64,000 nucleotides of DNA from Brachyhypopomus gauderio (Eukaryota; Chordata; Actinopteri; Gymnotiformes; Hypopomidae): positions 31,952,971 through 32,016,970 of the forward strand of contig NC_135214.1 of the NCBI RefSeq assembly GCF_052324685.1, given 5' to 3'. Shown piece after piece: positions 19,644 through 31,100 of the stretch (the first letter of the stretch is position 1; the number at the start of each line of letters is the position of its first letter). The position numbers and the translations under genes were made by a program. The notes below the pieces were generated by a model, which was given only the letters and a program-made list of their open reading frames with translations, searched no databases and had not been told where the DNA came from.

Positions 19644-20309
19644 TAAAAATTGAAAACTGAAAATACGGGACAAATACGGGAAAATAAAAATACGGGACGA
19701 CGCCGGGACAGAGCGGTAAAATACGGGACTGTCCCAGCCAAAACGGGACACTTGACAGGTATGGTCATTGGGGACGAGTTTCAAGTCAAGTATGAAGTAT
19801 TTTTAGGCGACTTAAATGCGACTCTGACTCGAGTCGCTCACTCGAGTGCCCATCTCCAAATCCAAGTTTGATTACCCCACCATGGATTGAGATCCTGGCA
19901 GAGGTGGGTAGGAACGTGTTACATTTACTCCGTTACATTTACTCAAGTAGCTTTTTGGACAAAAATGTACTTGTAGGAGTAGTTTTAATATGAAAGACTT
20001 CTACTTTTACTTGAGTAAATATGTGGTGAGAAAAACGCGACTTTTACTCCGTTACAATCGGATTTGCGCCGCGCGCTACCGTTACTTTCGTTTTGTAAAT
20101 AATTCGTCTTTTCAGTGAGAAGACTGACCAACGTTCGGCACCAGAGTATGAGTGACCAATCAAATGAAGCCGGTCAATCACGTGATCACATACGCAAACT
20201 TTTTCCACCCTAGCAAGAAAGTGACAGAAAAACCTCCCGAACATCCCTGACCTCATACAGCCAATGTTTACATTACAAACGTTTAAAAGGACAGCTATAT
20301 AATGCGCTG

Positions 20310-20589
20310 CAGGGTTGCCAAGTTTTCAAGATCACTTTTAGTGAGATTTAAACCGGGGTGGGCGTTTGGGTGGACAAAATGGACAAAAATTAAGTATTAT
20401 ATCGCGATCAATCGATCGCCAGTGGTTGGCGCCAGAGCGAACTAGTAACTCATTGAATCATAGATGTGGATCAGAGGTAAATAAACTAGATTTTTTTCGG
20501 CGTGAGAAATCGGATGTGTGGCGTGTAAGCGTGTGAAGACAGCCAAATGCGTGTGTCTCACGCTCAATGCGTGAGAGTTTGCAACCTTG
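20310..20589. mobile_element. CAGGGTTGCCAA-type MITE, copy 2, 6-bp TSD GCGCTG
   Basis: It starts CAGGGTTGCCAAG and ends TTTGCAACCTTG, with GCGCTG at 20304-20309 and 20590-20595. At 280 bp it matches copy 1 closely over its interior, including GCCAGAGCGAACTAGTAACT. It has no coding capacity. Confidence 0.88.
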
Positions 20590-20781
20590 GCGCTGCCAAT
20601 CGTGTCTGCAAACGTGTGGACATTTCAGCCTACAAGAACTCAACATCAAATATGAGGAAACACGATGCGATAAGTTTGCTGTATGTATAATTTTGTGTAA
20701 TGCTATCTCTGAGGCATAACGTTTGTATGATGTAATTATTAAATGTAACGCAGTGCAATACTAAAAACCAGTTCTCACACT

Positions 20782-21131
20782 CACGGACGTAGTTTTGGGG
20801 GGGGGACGGGGGGGACATGTCCCCCCCACTTTTTCAAAAGCCGGTTTTGGTCCCCCCCAGTTTTTACAGTTAAAACCAAATATTTAAGTAGCGACGAAGT
20901 CATGTCCCCCCCACTTTTTAACGGTTAAAAAAACAATATCCAAATAGCGACAAATCTAGCACTAGGATCATGCAGCTCCGAGCTCCCCCCCCCCCCCCCG
21001 CTCAACAATTTTTGTTCACAGCGCTCAACAATTTTCATTCAACCCCCCCCCCCCCCCCCCCCCCCCCCGCTCAACAGTTCGCCACCCCAGGTTGTGTCCC
21101 CCCCACTTATGAAATCAAAACTACGTCCATG
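20782..21131. mobile_element. C-tract hAT MITE, copy 1, TSD CTCACACT
   Basis: The 16-bp inverted repeats CAYGGACGTAGTTTTG are flanked by identical 8-bp duplications CTCACACT (20774-20781 and 21132-21139). The interior is dominated by C runs alternating with CAGTTTTTAC and GTTAAAACC. At 350 bp it is longer than the other two copies and seems to hold an internal duplication of the C-tract unit. Confidence 0.92.
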
Positions 21132-21593
21132 CTCACACTGATTGTACACACTAGCAATATAGGATGATTAAGTCTGCTACAAATTGATTCAGTTGGTGTC
21201 AAGTTGTAGCTACACGTATTGGCTGACAGTCTCATCAGTTAGTGCCTTTGTGGAACACATTAAAGTTACACAGGCCTAATAATTAGGAACAAACAAAAAT
21301 ACACATTATTTATAATAAATAATTTATATATATAATATTTATTTATAATAAATTATTTTTATCATTAAAAGTCATTGTTTCCCGTAATTCAATTTCCCAT
21401 GATGTAATTTACTGACACGAGACAGTACTCATGCATTTACTCACTACTTGAGTAGCTTTTAATCAAAGTACTTTTTTACTTTTACTCAAGTAAATTTTTG
21501 TGATGCATACTTTTACTTTTACTTGAGTAACATTTGGTTCAAGTAACTGTACTTTTACTTGAGTAAAATTGTTGAATACTCTACCCACCTCTG

Positions 21594-24182
21594 GATCCTG
21601 ACCTTGTTTTGTGAGGTTTGCTAAGGAAAGCAAACAGAGAGGAATTCCGTGTTCCTAGAACTCCGGAATTCCATGGAATTCTGCTCAGCTTGGATAACCC
21701 TGCTCCATTAACTGTTTCAGAGGGGTCTCAACATAACACTCCAAACCAATCTTGTGTACAGCAGCACTGCTGAAAACCTTGTGTAACACATTCAGATGGA
21801 CATCTCAGTCAATAACCTTATGTGCACACAGCACCCAGTCTGTGCCCAGACATCTGTTCCACACACTTTCTCTCATGAACCTCTTTCTCTATCCTCTATT
21901 CCTCCGATTCTCCTGTTTAAGCTGATAGACATGACTCCTCCAGACGCCACTAAATATCGCTGACTGATAACTGGACCTCACCTAACCACCTCCTCCCCAA
22001 TCTGCACCCTCCAGACATATGGAAAACTGTCCTTCTCCACTCTGCTAAACTTGTAGTCTGAGATCATCAATGTTTTTGAGATTCAACAGTTGTGTGACCA
22101 TCTCCATCAGGACCATTTTCTATTAAAAGTCCTTGAACATAGACGCTATTCCCATTGAGAATGCTGATCATCATAGTTTCCATATATGGTATTCTTATAT
22201 ATTCTCTAGCATGCATAGTAAAAAAAAAACATTTCACCAGAGCTCTGTGTTTTTCATTTACGGATAATAACACCCTTTCACCTGAAGAAATCTCCAAGAA
22301 TGACGACCATGTATCTGCAGTTACTAAATGGCCCACACCGGGTTCAATCAAAGGCTTCCTTGGGTTCACAAACAGTTTTCACAGTTTCATCAGGCATTAT
22401 AGCACTTTGGTAGCTTCCCTCACAGGTACGTTAAAAACACAGAGATGCTTGTGACCCCTGTGGCTGACCAGGTGTTTTCCCTTAAAGACACGTTCACCTC
22501 AGCACCCATATTGTAGCAACGTGATTCCTTCAAGCCATTTATCTCATTAGTGGATGCCTCAGAGGTTATGGTAGGAACAGTGCTGTCTCAACAACACAGA
22601 CAACCTGAGGAATAATTATTGTTATTTCTTCAGGAAGACATTACGCCCTATGGAGTGGAACTGCAATGTTGGGAATGGAGATCTCTTGTTAATTGACCTT
22701 GCATGGGATTATTGGTGGCAGTGACAGAAAGGTACCCAACACCTCACCTCTCATCCTCACTGACCATGAGAATGTAGATTATCTCAAGACCTCTAGGATG
22801 TTTCTGTTGTTCACACACTTTCAATTTATGATAACCTACTGGCCAGGCTCAAAGAAAATCCTGACAAGTGCTCTCTCCCACATGAATGAATGAATAAGAA
22901 ATCCACTCAGGCCGATCCCGTATTACCACCTGTGTTACCATTCCTGTACAATGAGATCTGTATGAGGAAATTGTGGCTCAGCAGAGTGAGGTCCCAGCTT
23001 TGGAAAGCCCAAAAGAAAATGTCTAGTCACTAGGCAGTAAACGTCTAGTCTAGGCGGTCACTTTATGATGCTGATTACCAGCTGTAAGCTCATTCAATTG
23101 TTAGCACAGGACATTTAGGCATCTCTTATACAACTCACCTGATCGTGTTCTTTCTTGTCTCACCTGTTCTCAGTCTCACATATTGAGACAGTTATCCGCT
23201 GACAATTTATTCCCTTTATCAGTGCCACATAGACTCTGCAGTTGCACATAGACACTGTCACAGACCTCCCACCATCCATTACACTATCATAAAAAGGAAA
23301 TAGATTCTCAAAGATGTGTTGCCTCCTGCCTCTCCCTAAGCTCACATCCACTCTCAAACAGCATGAACTACCTTTCAACCTATGTATTTTGATATTGTTC
23401 TTGCACATGGAGACAGACTGGGCACAGACTGGGCATCAACATTAGCTTCACCTCAGGCTAGCATTTGCAAACAAATGGGCATTCCATACAACTGAATCAA
23501 GAATTCAGCACTTTTCACTGAGCGTGGCAGAATTCCCTAATCTTCTCTTCACTGCATCTAATGCCTTTTCAGTGTGTTTTAGGCTACCACCCACCGATGT
23601 TCCTGTGGGGACCCTTTCTGACATCCCATCTGTGGAGGACTGCCAGAGCTGTAGTACACACATCTGTGATGTTTCACATGTGCAGCTCCACCTGGCAATG
23701 TGAACACAATAAACCTTCACCAGTAAATGATGCAGACCCTCTCATCCGTTTCACCATGCACAGCAGGTCTGGTTAACCACCCAGGACCTCCACCTACCTT
23801 GCGGGAAGTTGACGGCCCAGGAGTCTTCACCCCATACAGGAGTCTACGATTTATTAACCCTTTCACTTACCACCTCCAGTTCCCACCTTATATGTGTCTA
23901 TTTCCAATGGTCAATCTCTCCCTGCTGAAGCCTGTCCATAGTCCATTTTCCATTCACTACCTGTTGATACTAGTCCTCCTGCGCCTCTTCCTCATCCTCT
24001 GGAGATCGATGAGGAGTGTGCCGATATGGTTCAGACTCTGCAGTACCTCATGCATTAGAAAGGTTATGGCCTGGAGCAGCAATCCTGAATCCCTGCTGTT
24101 GACATACTGCACCCTTCACTTAACTGTGCATTCCACAGTGAGTTATGAGATCGATCTGGATTTTCCCTAGTTTTCTGAGTTT

Positions 24183-24187
<5 letters not shown>
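21594..24187 (+). mobile_element. Ty3/gypsy pol relic, heavily broken
   Basis: In order on the plus strand there is the reverse transcriptase C-terminal part near 22290-22440 (key residues FLGF), then RNase H pieces near 22470-22600 and 22690-22890 (VDASE, and later TDHENVDYL with YWPGSK). Integrase C-terminal pieces lie near 23560-23950 (PFQCVLGY, later LSLLKPV). Many stops, frameshifts and deletions separate these parts. I found no LTR pair, and the gag region is not recognisable. It is a dead copy. Confidence 0.8.

Positions 24188-24219
<32 letters not shown>
24188..24219 (+). repeat. (CT)n microsatellite
   Basis: A run of about 32 bases of CT just after the gypsy relic. Confidence 0.9.
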
Positions 24220-24224
<5 letters not shown>

Positions 24225-27200
24225 ACTACACATAGTGCATGGATCCTCCCCTGTCCTAGCTCAACGTGACAGTTCCTCTGTTAACCTATTAATAGAATTT
24301 AACAAGAACAAGCCATAACTGGACTGTTCTATTTTCTATTTATGATTTCAGAGTGCCAGACAGTAATTTCTTACAATAACATCTCAATTCCATATCTGCA
24401 CTGAACAATTAACATCAACAAAAGATGGTCACTCTAGGGTCAGGTGTCAAAGCGAAAGGAAACTTATCTAACTGCACTTCCTGTGTAGAGCACCCATTTA
24501 GGACGAACGTCTCCTGAAGACTCGGTCATTTGTGAAATTTGCTCTGAAAGTCATTGTCTGAGTATATATTTGGGTTGTTGTCCTGGAAGCTTCAATTTGC
24601 CTGGTGAACAATTTCATTACTTTATATGGAAATATACAAAAAAAATTACAAAAAGTTATTTCTGAGCTTCTGCTATGTGAAAATAACAAACATTCATTAA
24701 ACAACATAGAAATTGCTCTTGCAGTACGAATATGAAATTAAAAGGAAAACAGAAGCCGATCTACAGCACCATTTTACCTTTGTATCTGATTCCTGTTTCT
24801 TTTGGTATGATTGGTGTTTAGTGTCCTGCAGAGAAAATATTTAACCTCATATCAATCCAAACACAATTAGTATGTTTATAAATAGACCTTTATAACATGC
24901 CCACTGGACTAAGGTCACTGGAGACTTTCTTTTCCTTTCCTGTTTGTGGGTAATGTAGTTTAACAGGCACATTACTGTTAAACTTCCAATGTGTGTAACA
25001 AAGCCAAGAGTCACAGTAGTATGAGGTATGACTTCTTGATGTTGGTATCATGTTGACTTGACTTACAATAAGAGTGGTGTAGGGTTAACATGCCTTGTTT
25101 CACCTACAGGAGTAACCTTAAGATACATTTAGAGGTTACACTCACAGCCACATAAGCATGCTTTGTGTGTGCATTGTGAGTGTGTATACATGTGTGTGAG
25201 TTTCCAGCAATGGTCCTATGACATGCACACAAAAGAACGTGCACGCGCATACTCTCGCACACAGACACACACACACTCTCACACACAGACACACACACCA
25301 ACAGAGTGCATGCAAGAGTGAAAGAGGATTACTGTGGCAGCACATGACTTTGCTGAGAACAGGAGACTGTAGGTCACCCAACCCCTTATCAGAAAGAAGC
25401 ATTGCAACACTATCATCCAACCAAACTCTCAACAAACAAACCAAGCCCATTCAATAACCCAAGAAGCACAATGATGGGGCAACAAATACAAGCACAAAAG
25501 GGCCAATTTAATGAGCGGAGAGTAACTCAGCACAGCATTCTATAAAAACACCACACACATCATAGCTTAGAGGTTTAACGAGATCACTGTAACTTCCAGC
25601 TAAATTAACCTGAACCAAAAAAAATGCATTAACAAATGTCGCAAAAAAATAACTGGGAAAATAAGTGAGCAACCAGGAAGCACAAGGTACCGCGTTTGGG
25701 CAACTGAGAGAAGAAGGGGGGTATCGGCTAGCCAAGCATGTCTGGAGGTGTTTCTCCTTGGGTGGCCCAATATAGCGAAACTCCGTCACTGCACAATCTG
25801 CTGAGAGGTGTTCTCCTCCTCTGTGGCCAGGAGCTCCAGAGATCAGAAATCGCACCCTGGCAACACCCATAAATGGGTTGCCATAAGCATTTACGTAAAA
25901 GCTTCATGCAAAGTGGATCCTTTGAACTTATGTTGCCCTGCTCATAGGATATTATATTACATACAATACCCTTCAGAAGTGAATACTTAGTGGCATGACT
26001 TTTCTGATTTTGACTCTTTCCCCAGCACATAATAAGGTAAAAGAGTCCGATTAAATTTGAGGGTGATGAACCAAGCTGAGCATCTCATCTGCGAAACGTG
26101 ACAGCATGAGCATGTGTGTCAGTGGATGTGACTCACAGTATTGATGATGACACAGTCAACGGGGGAAACATTCTGAGGTCTGCATGTGCATCTTACTGTT
26201 CACATCCAACCAGTAGCTTTCAGTGCATGGTGCTTTGCACAAAAGAAGAATGACCCATTTCATCTAGTACGGAAGTAAATTTAAAGGTGACATTCTACAT
26301 TTTAACCTCGTAGGCATTGCTTCCTATGAAAAACAGGAACGATTGTGTTACTGCGCCATGGTTTTGACACTGTACTGTATATAGTTTAGATCATATGTTG
26401 TAAATGAACTTTTACAAAAAATAAACAAACAAAACAAGTATAAAGGAATATAGAGTCACAAGAAATAGGTTTCTGGATAAAATCTGGATCCTTTCTTTAA
26501 AATAAAAGTCCAAATGCTTGGACATGAGTGACAGTGCACAAAATTTTCTGAAATAATTTACTATCCTACCATGTGAATATGCTACTGATAAATACCACAA
26601 ACATTCAGAAAGAATTATAGAGAGGATTTTCTTTCTTGTGCTGTGCTAACCCTGTGACCAAAATCCCGGTAAGCAGCATAGCACAGACACATGGACCAGC
26701 CATCTGTCTATGTACAGTATACAGTTTCTCTCTCTCTCTTGCACATGCACAAACACACTGAACACACATACTGCACGTGCACCCATGTTGATGATTGTAT
26801 TAGTATGATTATTACACATTGCTGCACAGTATTGCTTAAAGTTTACCCAAAAGGCTTCAAGTCATAGTAAAAAAAAATAATTATTGAAAACTGATTGAAA
26901 AAATTTAAAGAAATAATAACTGCCATTAATTTGAGCTAAAACATTTAGGAGGTTTTAGATTTGTACTGAGTAAGTATTACCTAAGATGCACAACTTGTAG
27001 TTCTTGTAGTTGTGATAACAAAAGAGCATTTGGGGCAACATTAAACATTTGGGGCTGTATTTTTTAAGTGTGACTGCTGAAAGTGAACACATCCAACCAT
27101 GGGCGTGGTAGTGGGGGGAAAAGTGGACCTGACTACCCAGGGCCCGAGTAGGGAGAGGGGCCCATTTTACTCATGTGCCTCGTTTATTGGCATTTATAAG

Positions 27201-27600
27201 GGCCCACTGACATTGAGAGTGTACAGGGCCCAGAATTTGCTGCAACAATCCTGCATACAACACAGAAATTAAAATGATACATTTAAAATATATATTAACA
27301 TGCATATAGATTAACAAAATTCTCCATTCAGCGAATTTCACAGGGGAAAAAAATCAAGGACATCAAATTAATTACTTTGATACACTTCTATGAACAAACC
27401 TTGGAATCCTAGAACCAGTTTGGTAATCTTGGTTACATTTACAAGCAAGTCAATGACCTGCCACTGATTCACTTGCGGCCTATTTGTGAACACTAAAGAT
27501 ATTAAAGGGCGAGGACATAATAAATGAACGTTGTAAAGGTAGAAACTTGGCCAATTAAAATGTCACCATTGACCTTGTTTGGCATTTAAATCTGACGGGG
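24220..27600. other. Intergenic DNA, no gene seen
   Basis: No exon is recognised. There are mixed AC-rich stretches near 25220-25300 and a GC-richer block at 27100-27250 (CCCAGGGCCC, GGGGCCCATTTT). That block resembles an interspersed fish repeat, but I cannot name it. Confidence 0.45.
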
Positions 27601-27637
27601 GTCCAACTATTTCGCAAGAGTATTGTTAGGTGGACTT

Positions 27638-28190
27638 TGGAAAACTGCAGGACACGTGCGCTCGCGCGCCTGTGTCCATTATACTAACGTGTGTAACTCG
27701 GTATGAGTTTATAATCTAACTCAATGAATGAAACATTTTTAAAGCCCCCCCCCCCTCCTTTAAAAATGATTTTGTCCGTATAATCTACGCTCCTCTGATA
27801 AGAAGCATACACTTTACTTGGTTGCCATTGACACAATCACATGTGGTTCTCCAGTCCGTCACTACCTTCTCTACATCCTCGTGCTGTTATTTCTGACTCC
27901 AGATGCGCATGCGCGCCCACACGGAAACTACAAACGAAGCGAGGTGAACGGTGGCTGGCGATGTGAATTGTAGAGGGAAACCGTGCGCGCGTGTGCATGT
28001 CTCTTTAAGAAACAATCTCCTGTTGCATGGAGGGTCTGGTGTTTTTCCACTCTCTCCAATATTACACGCGCTCCCCATATAAGACGCGAAGGTCGGGAAG
28101 AGAGGGCGTGAATATAATTTTTCTTGTCTCGTCAAACACACACCGCACAAGAAATAACGAGAAGTACTGAGCAATAAATACAGTTGACAG
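27638..28190 (+). promoter_or_regulatory. slc6a6: Probable SLC6A6 promoter and non-coding exon 1
   Basis: A CpG-rich block precedes a CCAAT box (28056-28060) and a TATA-like ATATAAGA (28077-28084). A strong donor follows: GTTGACAG before GTAAGT, with the exon ending at 28190. A start near 28108 would give a short 5'UTR exon joined to the coding exon at 34257, which has one base before ATG. A TonE-like TGGAAAACTGC lies at 27638-27648. The exon is inferred from signals and position; no transcript was available. Confidence 0.6.
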
Positions 28191-31100
28191 GTAAGTGACC
28201 ATCCTCAGTTCAGTGAGAAACATTACTGCTGTTTCTGCTTTTTTCAATGAGCGCATCCTTTTTGTGTATACTTTACGTTTATAATTGTAACAACTATTTC
28301 GTTGTAATTTTCTTTATAGAGATACATTAATTGAGTTAGTTCGTCAATACATTTTTTCCCAAGCATTAAGACCTGCGCTAATTTTTAGGCACAGCACCAT
28401 GGAATGAGGGATAATTCCCAGACATTTTCCCGGCACTTAGCGGTTTCTTTAAAGGGATTCTATTGATGGCCTTTTGTGATTAACTAGGTTGGTGCGAACA
28501 CGTCTCTCAATTCTCTTGACGAAGCCGTCCATAGTTCAGATGTTTTCAGACTTAATAATGATGCCAGACAGTTAATATTTTGGCCACCGTTCTTAATTGA
28601 GATTTGAAGGATGTGGAATCTATTGTAGTCTATAGCTTCTTCAAATGGGTATTGTGGCCGGCAGCTCGGAGAGCGTCGTAGCTCCTGATTATAATGGGAG
28701 AATAAAGTACATTAATGGCCATAATCTTGGCTGTTGTGCGCGCGGCCGATGCGCGTGGTCTGTGGGCTCTTATCTCCAGGTGCCGATTGAGGAAACGTTT
28801 AAAGATTGTTTTGCAACTAAATGGTGCCAGGTGCCATATGGGGAGGCAACGTTGTGATGCCGGTTGCCACACACGTAATATGGGTTACTGTCACGCCTAT
28901 TTTAATTTTATTTGTCAGGCCAGTGTAACAGTTCTTTCACTTGTCTTTTGGTAATTGTCAAGTGTAGTTCTGTGGTTAATGGACGTATATAAACATGCAG
29001 GACACCACGTCCATGCGTAGACGGCTTTGTCGAGCTAGAATTTATCAAAAATGAGACGCTGTCTGTTAGAGGCGTGTCTAGCCTTTCTTATGGTTGATGG
29101 ACGTCGTCGTCGCACTGTTTCATTACCAGGGCAACATTTTGACACATCTGAGTTAGACATAATTTAATTAAATTCTATTCAGCATAGATATGAAGATCAC
29201 TTAAAATCTGTTCACGCCAGCTCCTTGTCCTCACACGAAGTGATGCTTTGGGGAATTAGGGCAACCGTCCGACAGTAAACGGATACTTCACGGGCATCGT
29301 TGTCTGTGGAGAAACGACGTTTGATTTTACCGCCGCAGGTGCCTGATAAATCTGTAATATGATATTCGACAGACGATGACCTTGCAAGGGAAACGGGACA
29401 TCTCATAACTCGTTTAGTTAAGTTGAAGTCCTTAACTCACACCGTCCTGACGAGTAAATAGCGTTAGAGGCAGACCCAGTACTCTTTCATATTTGTCGCT
29501 GAAGCACACCAAAGGCAGCTGCTGCTCTGTTGACACTTAGACCGGAAGATGAAAGCCAGTGATGTTTGTTATTAACGCTTAAAGGCCATTCTTAAACATG
29601 TTCCAGTTCCCGTGCTGCAAGCCAGACCCCCAGTGTTAAATAAACTCACAGTGTGTCTAGCCAGACTTAAACGAAAATTGTAGGTGTTAATCCAACGGCG
29701 TAAATGGTAATTCAACACTAGGGATTTTGTTGTGTAAACAAGTGGTAAGATGTCAGAATGCGATCTCCACGCTTCCTCGTTTGTCTTACATGAGTTTGCG
29801 ATAGATAGATCCACCGAAAGCGTAAAACCAGCCATGTAGGTGCTGTGTATTCTGTTACCCCACCTATCTCACATGGATAACCCTCCCATTCTCAACTGGG
29901 GGGGGGGTAATCCAGGGTCCAGGCCAACCTCTCGAATCTGTTTGGCCACCCCATGTGCCCTCCGCCACTTTTCGCTTTTAAGTTTTACATGTTCTTTATA
30001 TGTGCTACACTTTCTAAAACCACATGTGCCGGACATGGTCCCTCCATTAAATTGCTCTAGTCCTGCTCAACGTATTGTTCATTTTGAAGTTAGTATTCAG
30101 GCAGACATCTTCATATGAGCAGAAAGAAAAGTTTAAACCCTTAGAAGCTAAACTATTTCCAGTCATTTTATGTAATCAGACCTAATAACCAGCCTAAAGC
30201 CCAAGCAATTGCTGCTATAAACCCTAAACACTTAAAACACTTTACAAAGGTAGCCCACCATAAAAGGTAGCTTAGTATACTAATAGCACTTTACAACATT
30301 GTCTAATTAAAAATTATTTTCCGGAATGACAGTGTGCTTATTTATATTGAACAGTCATTGTGTGCATAAATTGACCATAGAAAACAAATAACTATACTAT
30401 ATTGTACCTCTGCCTTTATATATTTAAGATATGTGTTCTATATCTTAAATGAGAAAAAGGTAAACCCAGTTACCCTTAAGGAGGTTAATTTGATTTGAAC
30501 ACCTCCACAGGAAATCTGTAATCCTGATTGGAATTTGTAGTTACTCGATTTTTTTTAACATCATCCTGCAGGGAATATTTTACTTAAGACTCCTGTATGG
30601 TCATTCTGCTGTGTTCTGCTTAAGGGCCAGGGAGCTTAAAAATAATAAAATGATAAAGATGGAAAAGACTGAATCATTATCTGGGACATATTTAGGAACA
30701 CACACACACACAGACTAAAGATTAATGAGTAAACAACTTGTGTGCATGTGTTCTTTTCTGGTTGAGGGACATACTGCCATCCTGTGTTCGACTGCCAGAT
30801 TGTGATTTTCAGTTAGCATTATTTTTTCATTTCATATATCTTAACGTCCTTGTCATGGCTTGCTTTAAATCTTTTAAAGTTTTCATGAAAGGGAGTGACT
30901 GTAACAGTGACAGTAGTTTCTAACAGTGAATGAACAGATGAAAATACAGCGCATGAAAAGCAATAATTTAACCAAAAATCCAACTGACATAAAAAAAATT
31001 TCTACTTTGATTCTGCTAACTTTTGTACTACCGTCATGTTTCATAGCCACCTTTGGTGGCTACCTGGATTATGCTGTTTGTTCCCTTCAAGTTCCGAATG

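Larger units (their letters stand above)
18783..19763 (-). mobile_element. hAT element, 13-bp TIR CATACCTGTCAAG, TSD GTCATTGG, BED-finger remnant
   Basis: Perfect 13-bp inverted repeats (18783-18795 and 19751-19763) are flanked by identical 8-bp duplications GTCATTGG (18775-18782 and 19764-19771). On the minus strand, 18860-19228 encodes an N-terminal transposase fragment with a zinc-binding segment (SCKICSCDF, then HEQSAKHK) and SVSHGGRNDV, as in fish hAT proteins. The catalytic domain is absent, so this is an internally deleted, non-autonomous copy. A 188-bp MITE and a long hairpin sit inside it. Confidence 0.88.
16020..19870 (-). mobile_element. Old hAT-like element with BED-finger remnant, host for nested insertions
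   Basis: The outer element shows repeated CAAGTCAAGTCAC-like direct repeats at 16050-16190 and ends near 19860 with a GACTCGAGTCGCTCACTCGA stretch. On the minus strand, 16735-16930 encodes part of a BED-type zinc finger (TCKECGKQIKIPE, and in a shifted frame TSNFIRHLKTHP). Two later transposons split it at 16866-18517 and 18783-19763. Its left terminus is not recognisable, so the extent is approximate. Confidence 0.55.
19899..21593. mobile_element. hAT-like element with TIR CAGAGGTGGGTAG, TSD GATCCTGR
   Basis: The left end CAGAGGTGGGTAG is mirrored by CTACCCACCTCTG on the right. The flanks carry GATCCTGG (19891-19898) and GATCCTGA (21594-21601), a 7-of-8 match. Subterminal regions contain many copies of ACTTTTACTTGAGTAA-like motifs, a well-known feature of a common fish hAT family. 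No transposase is visible. Two MITEs are nested inside it. Confidence 0.88.

Noticed and set aside
25508..26030. Minus-strand 120- and 100-codon frames
   Set aside because: Different frames over the same DNA with no recognisable motif.
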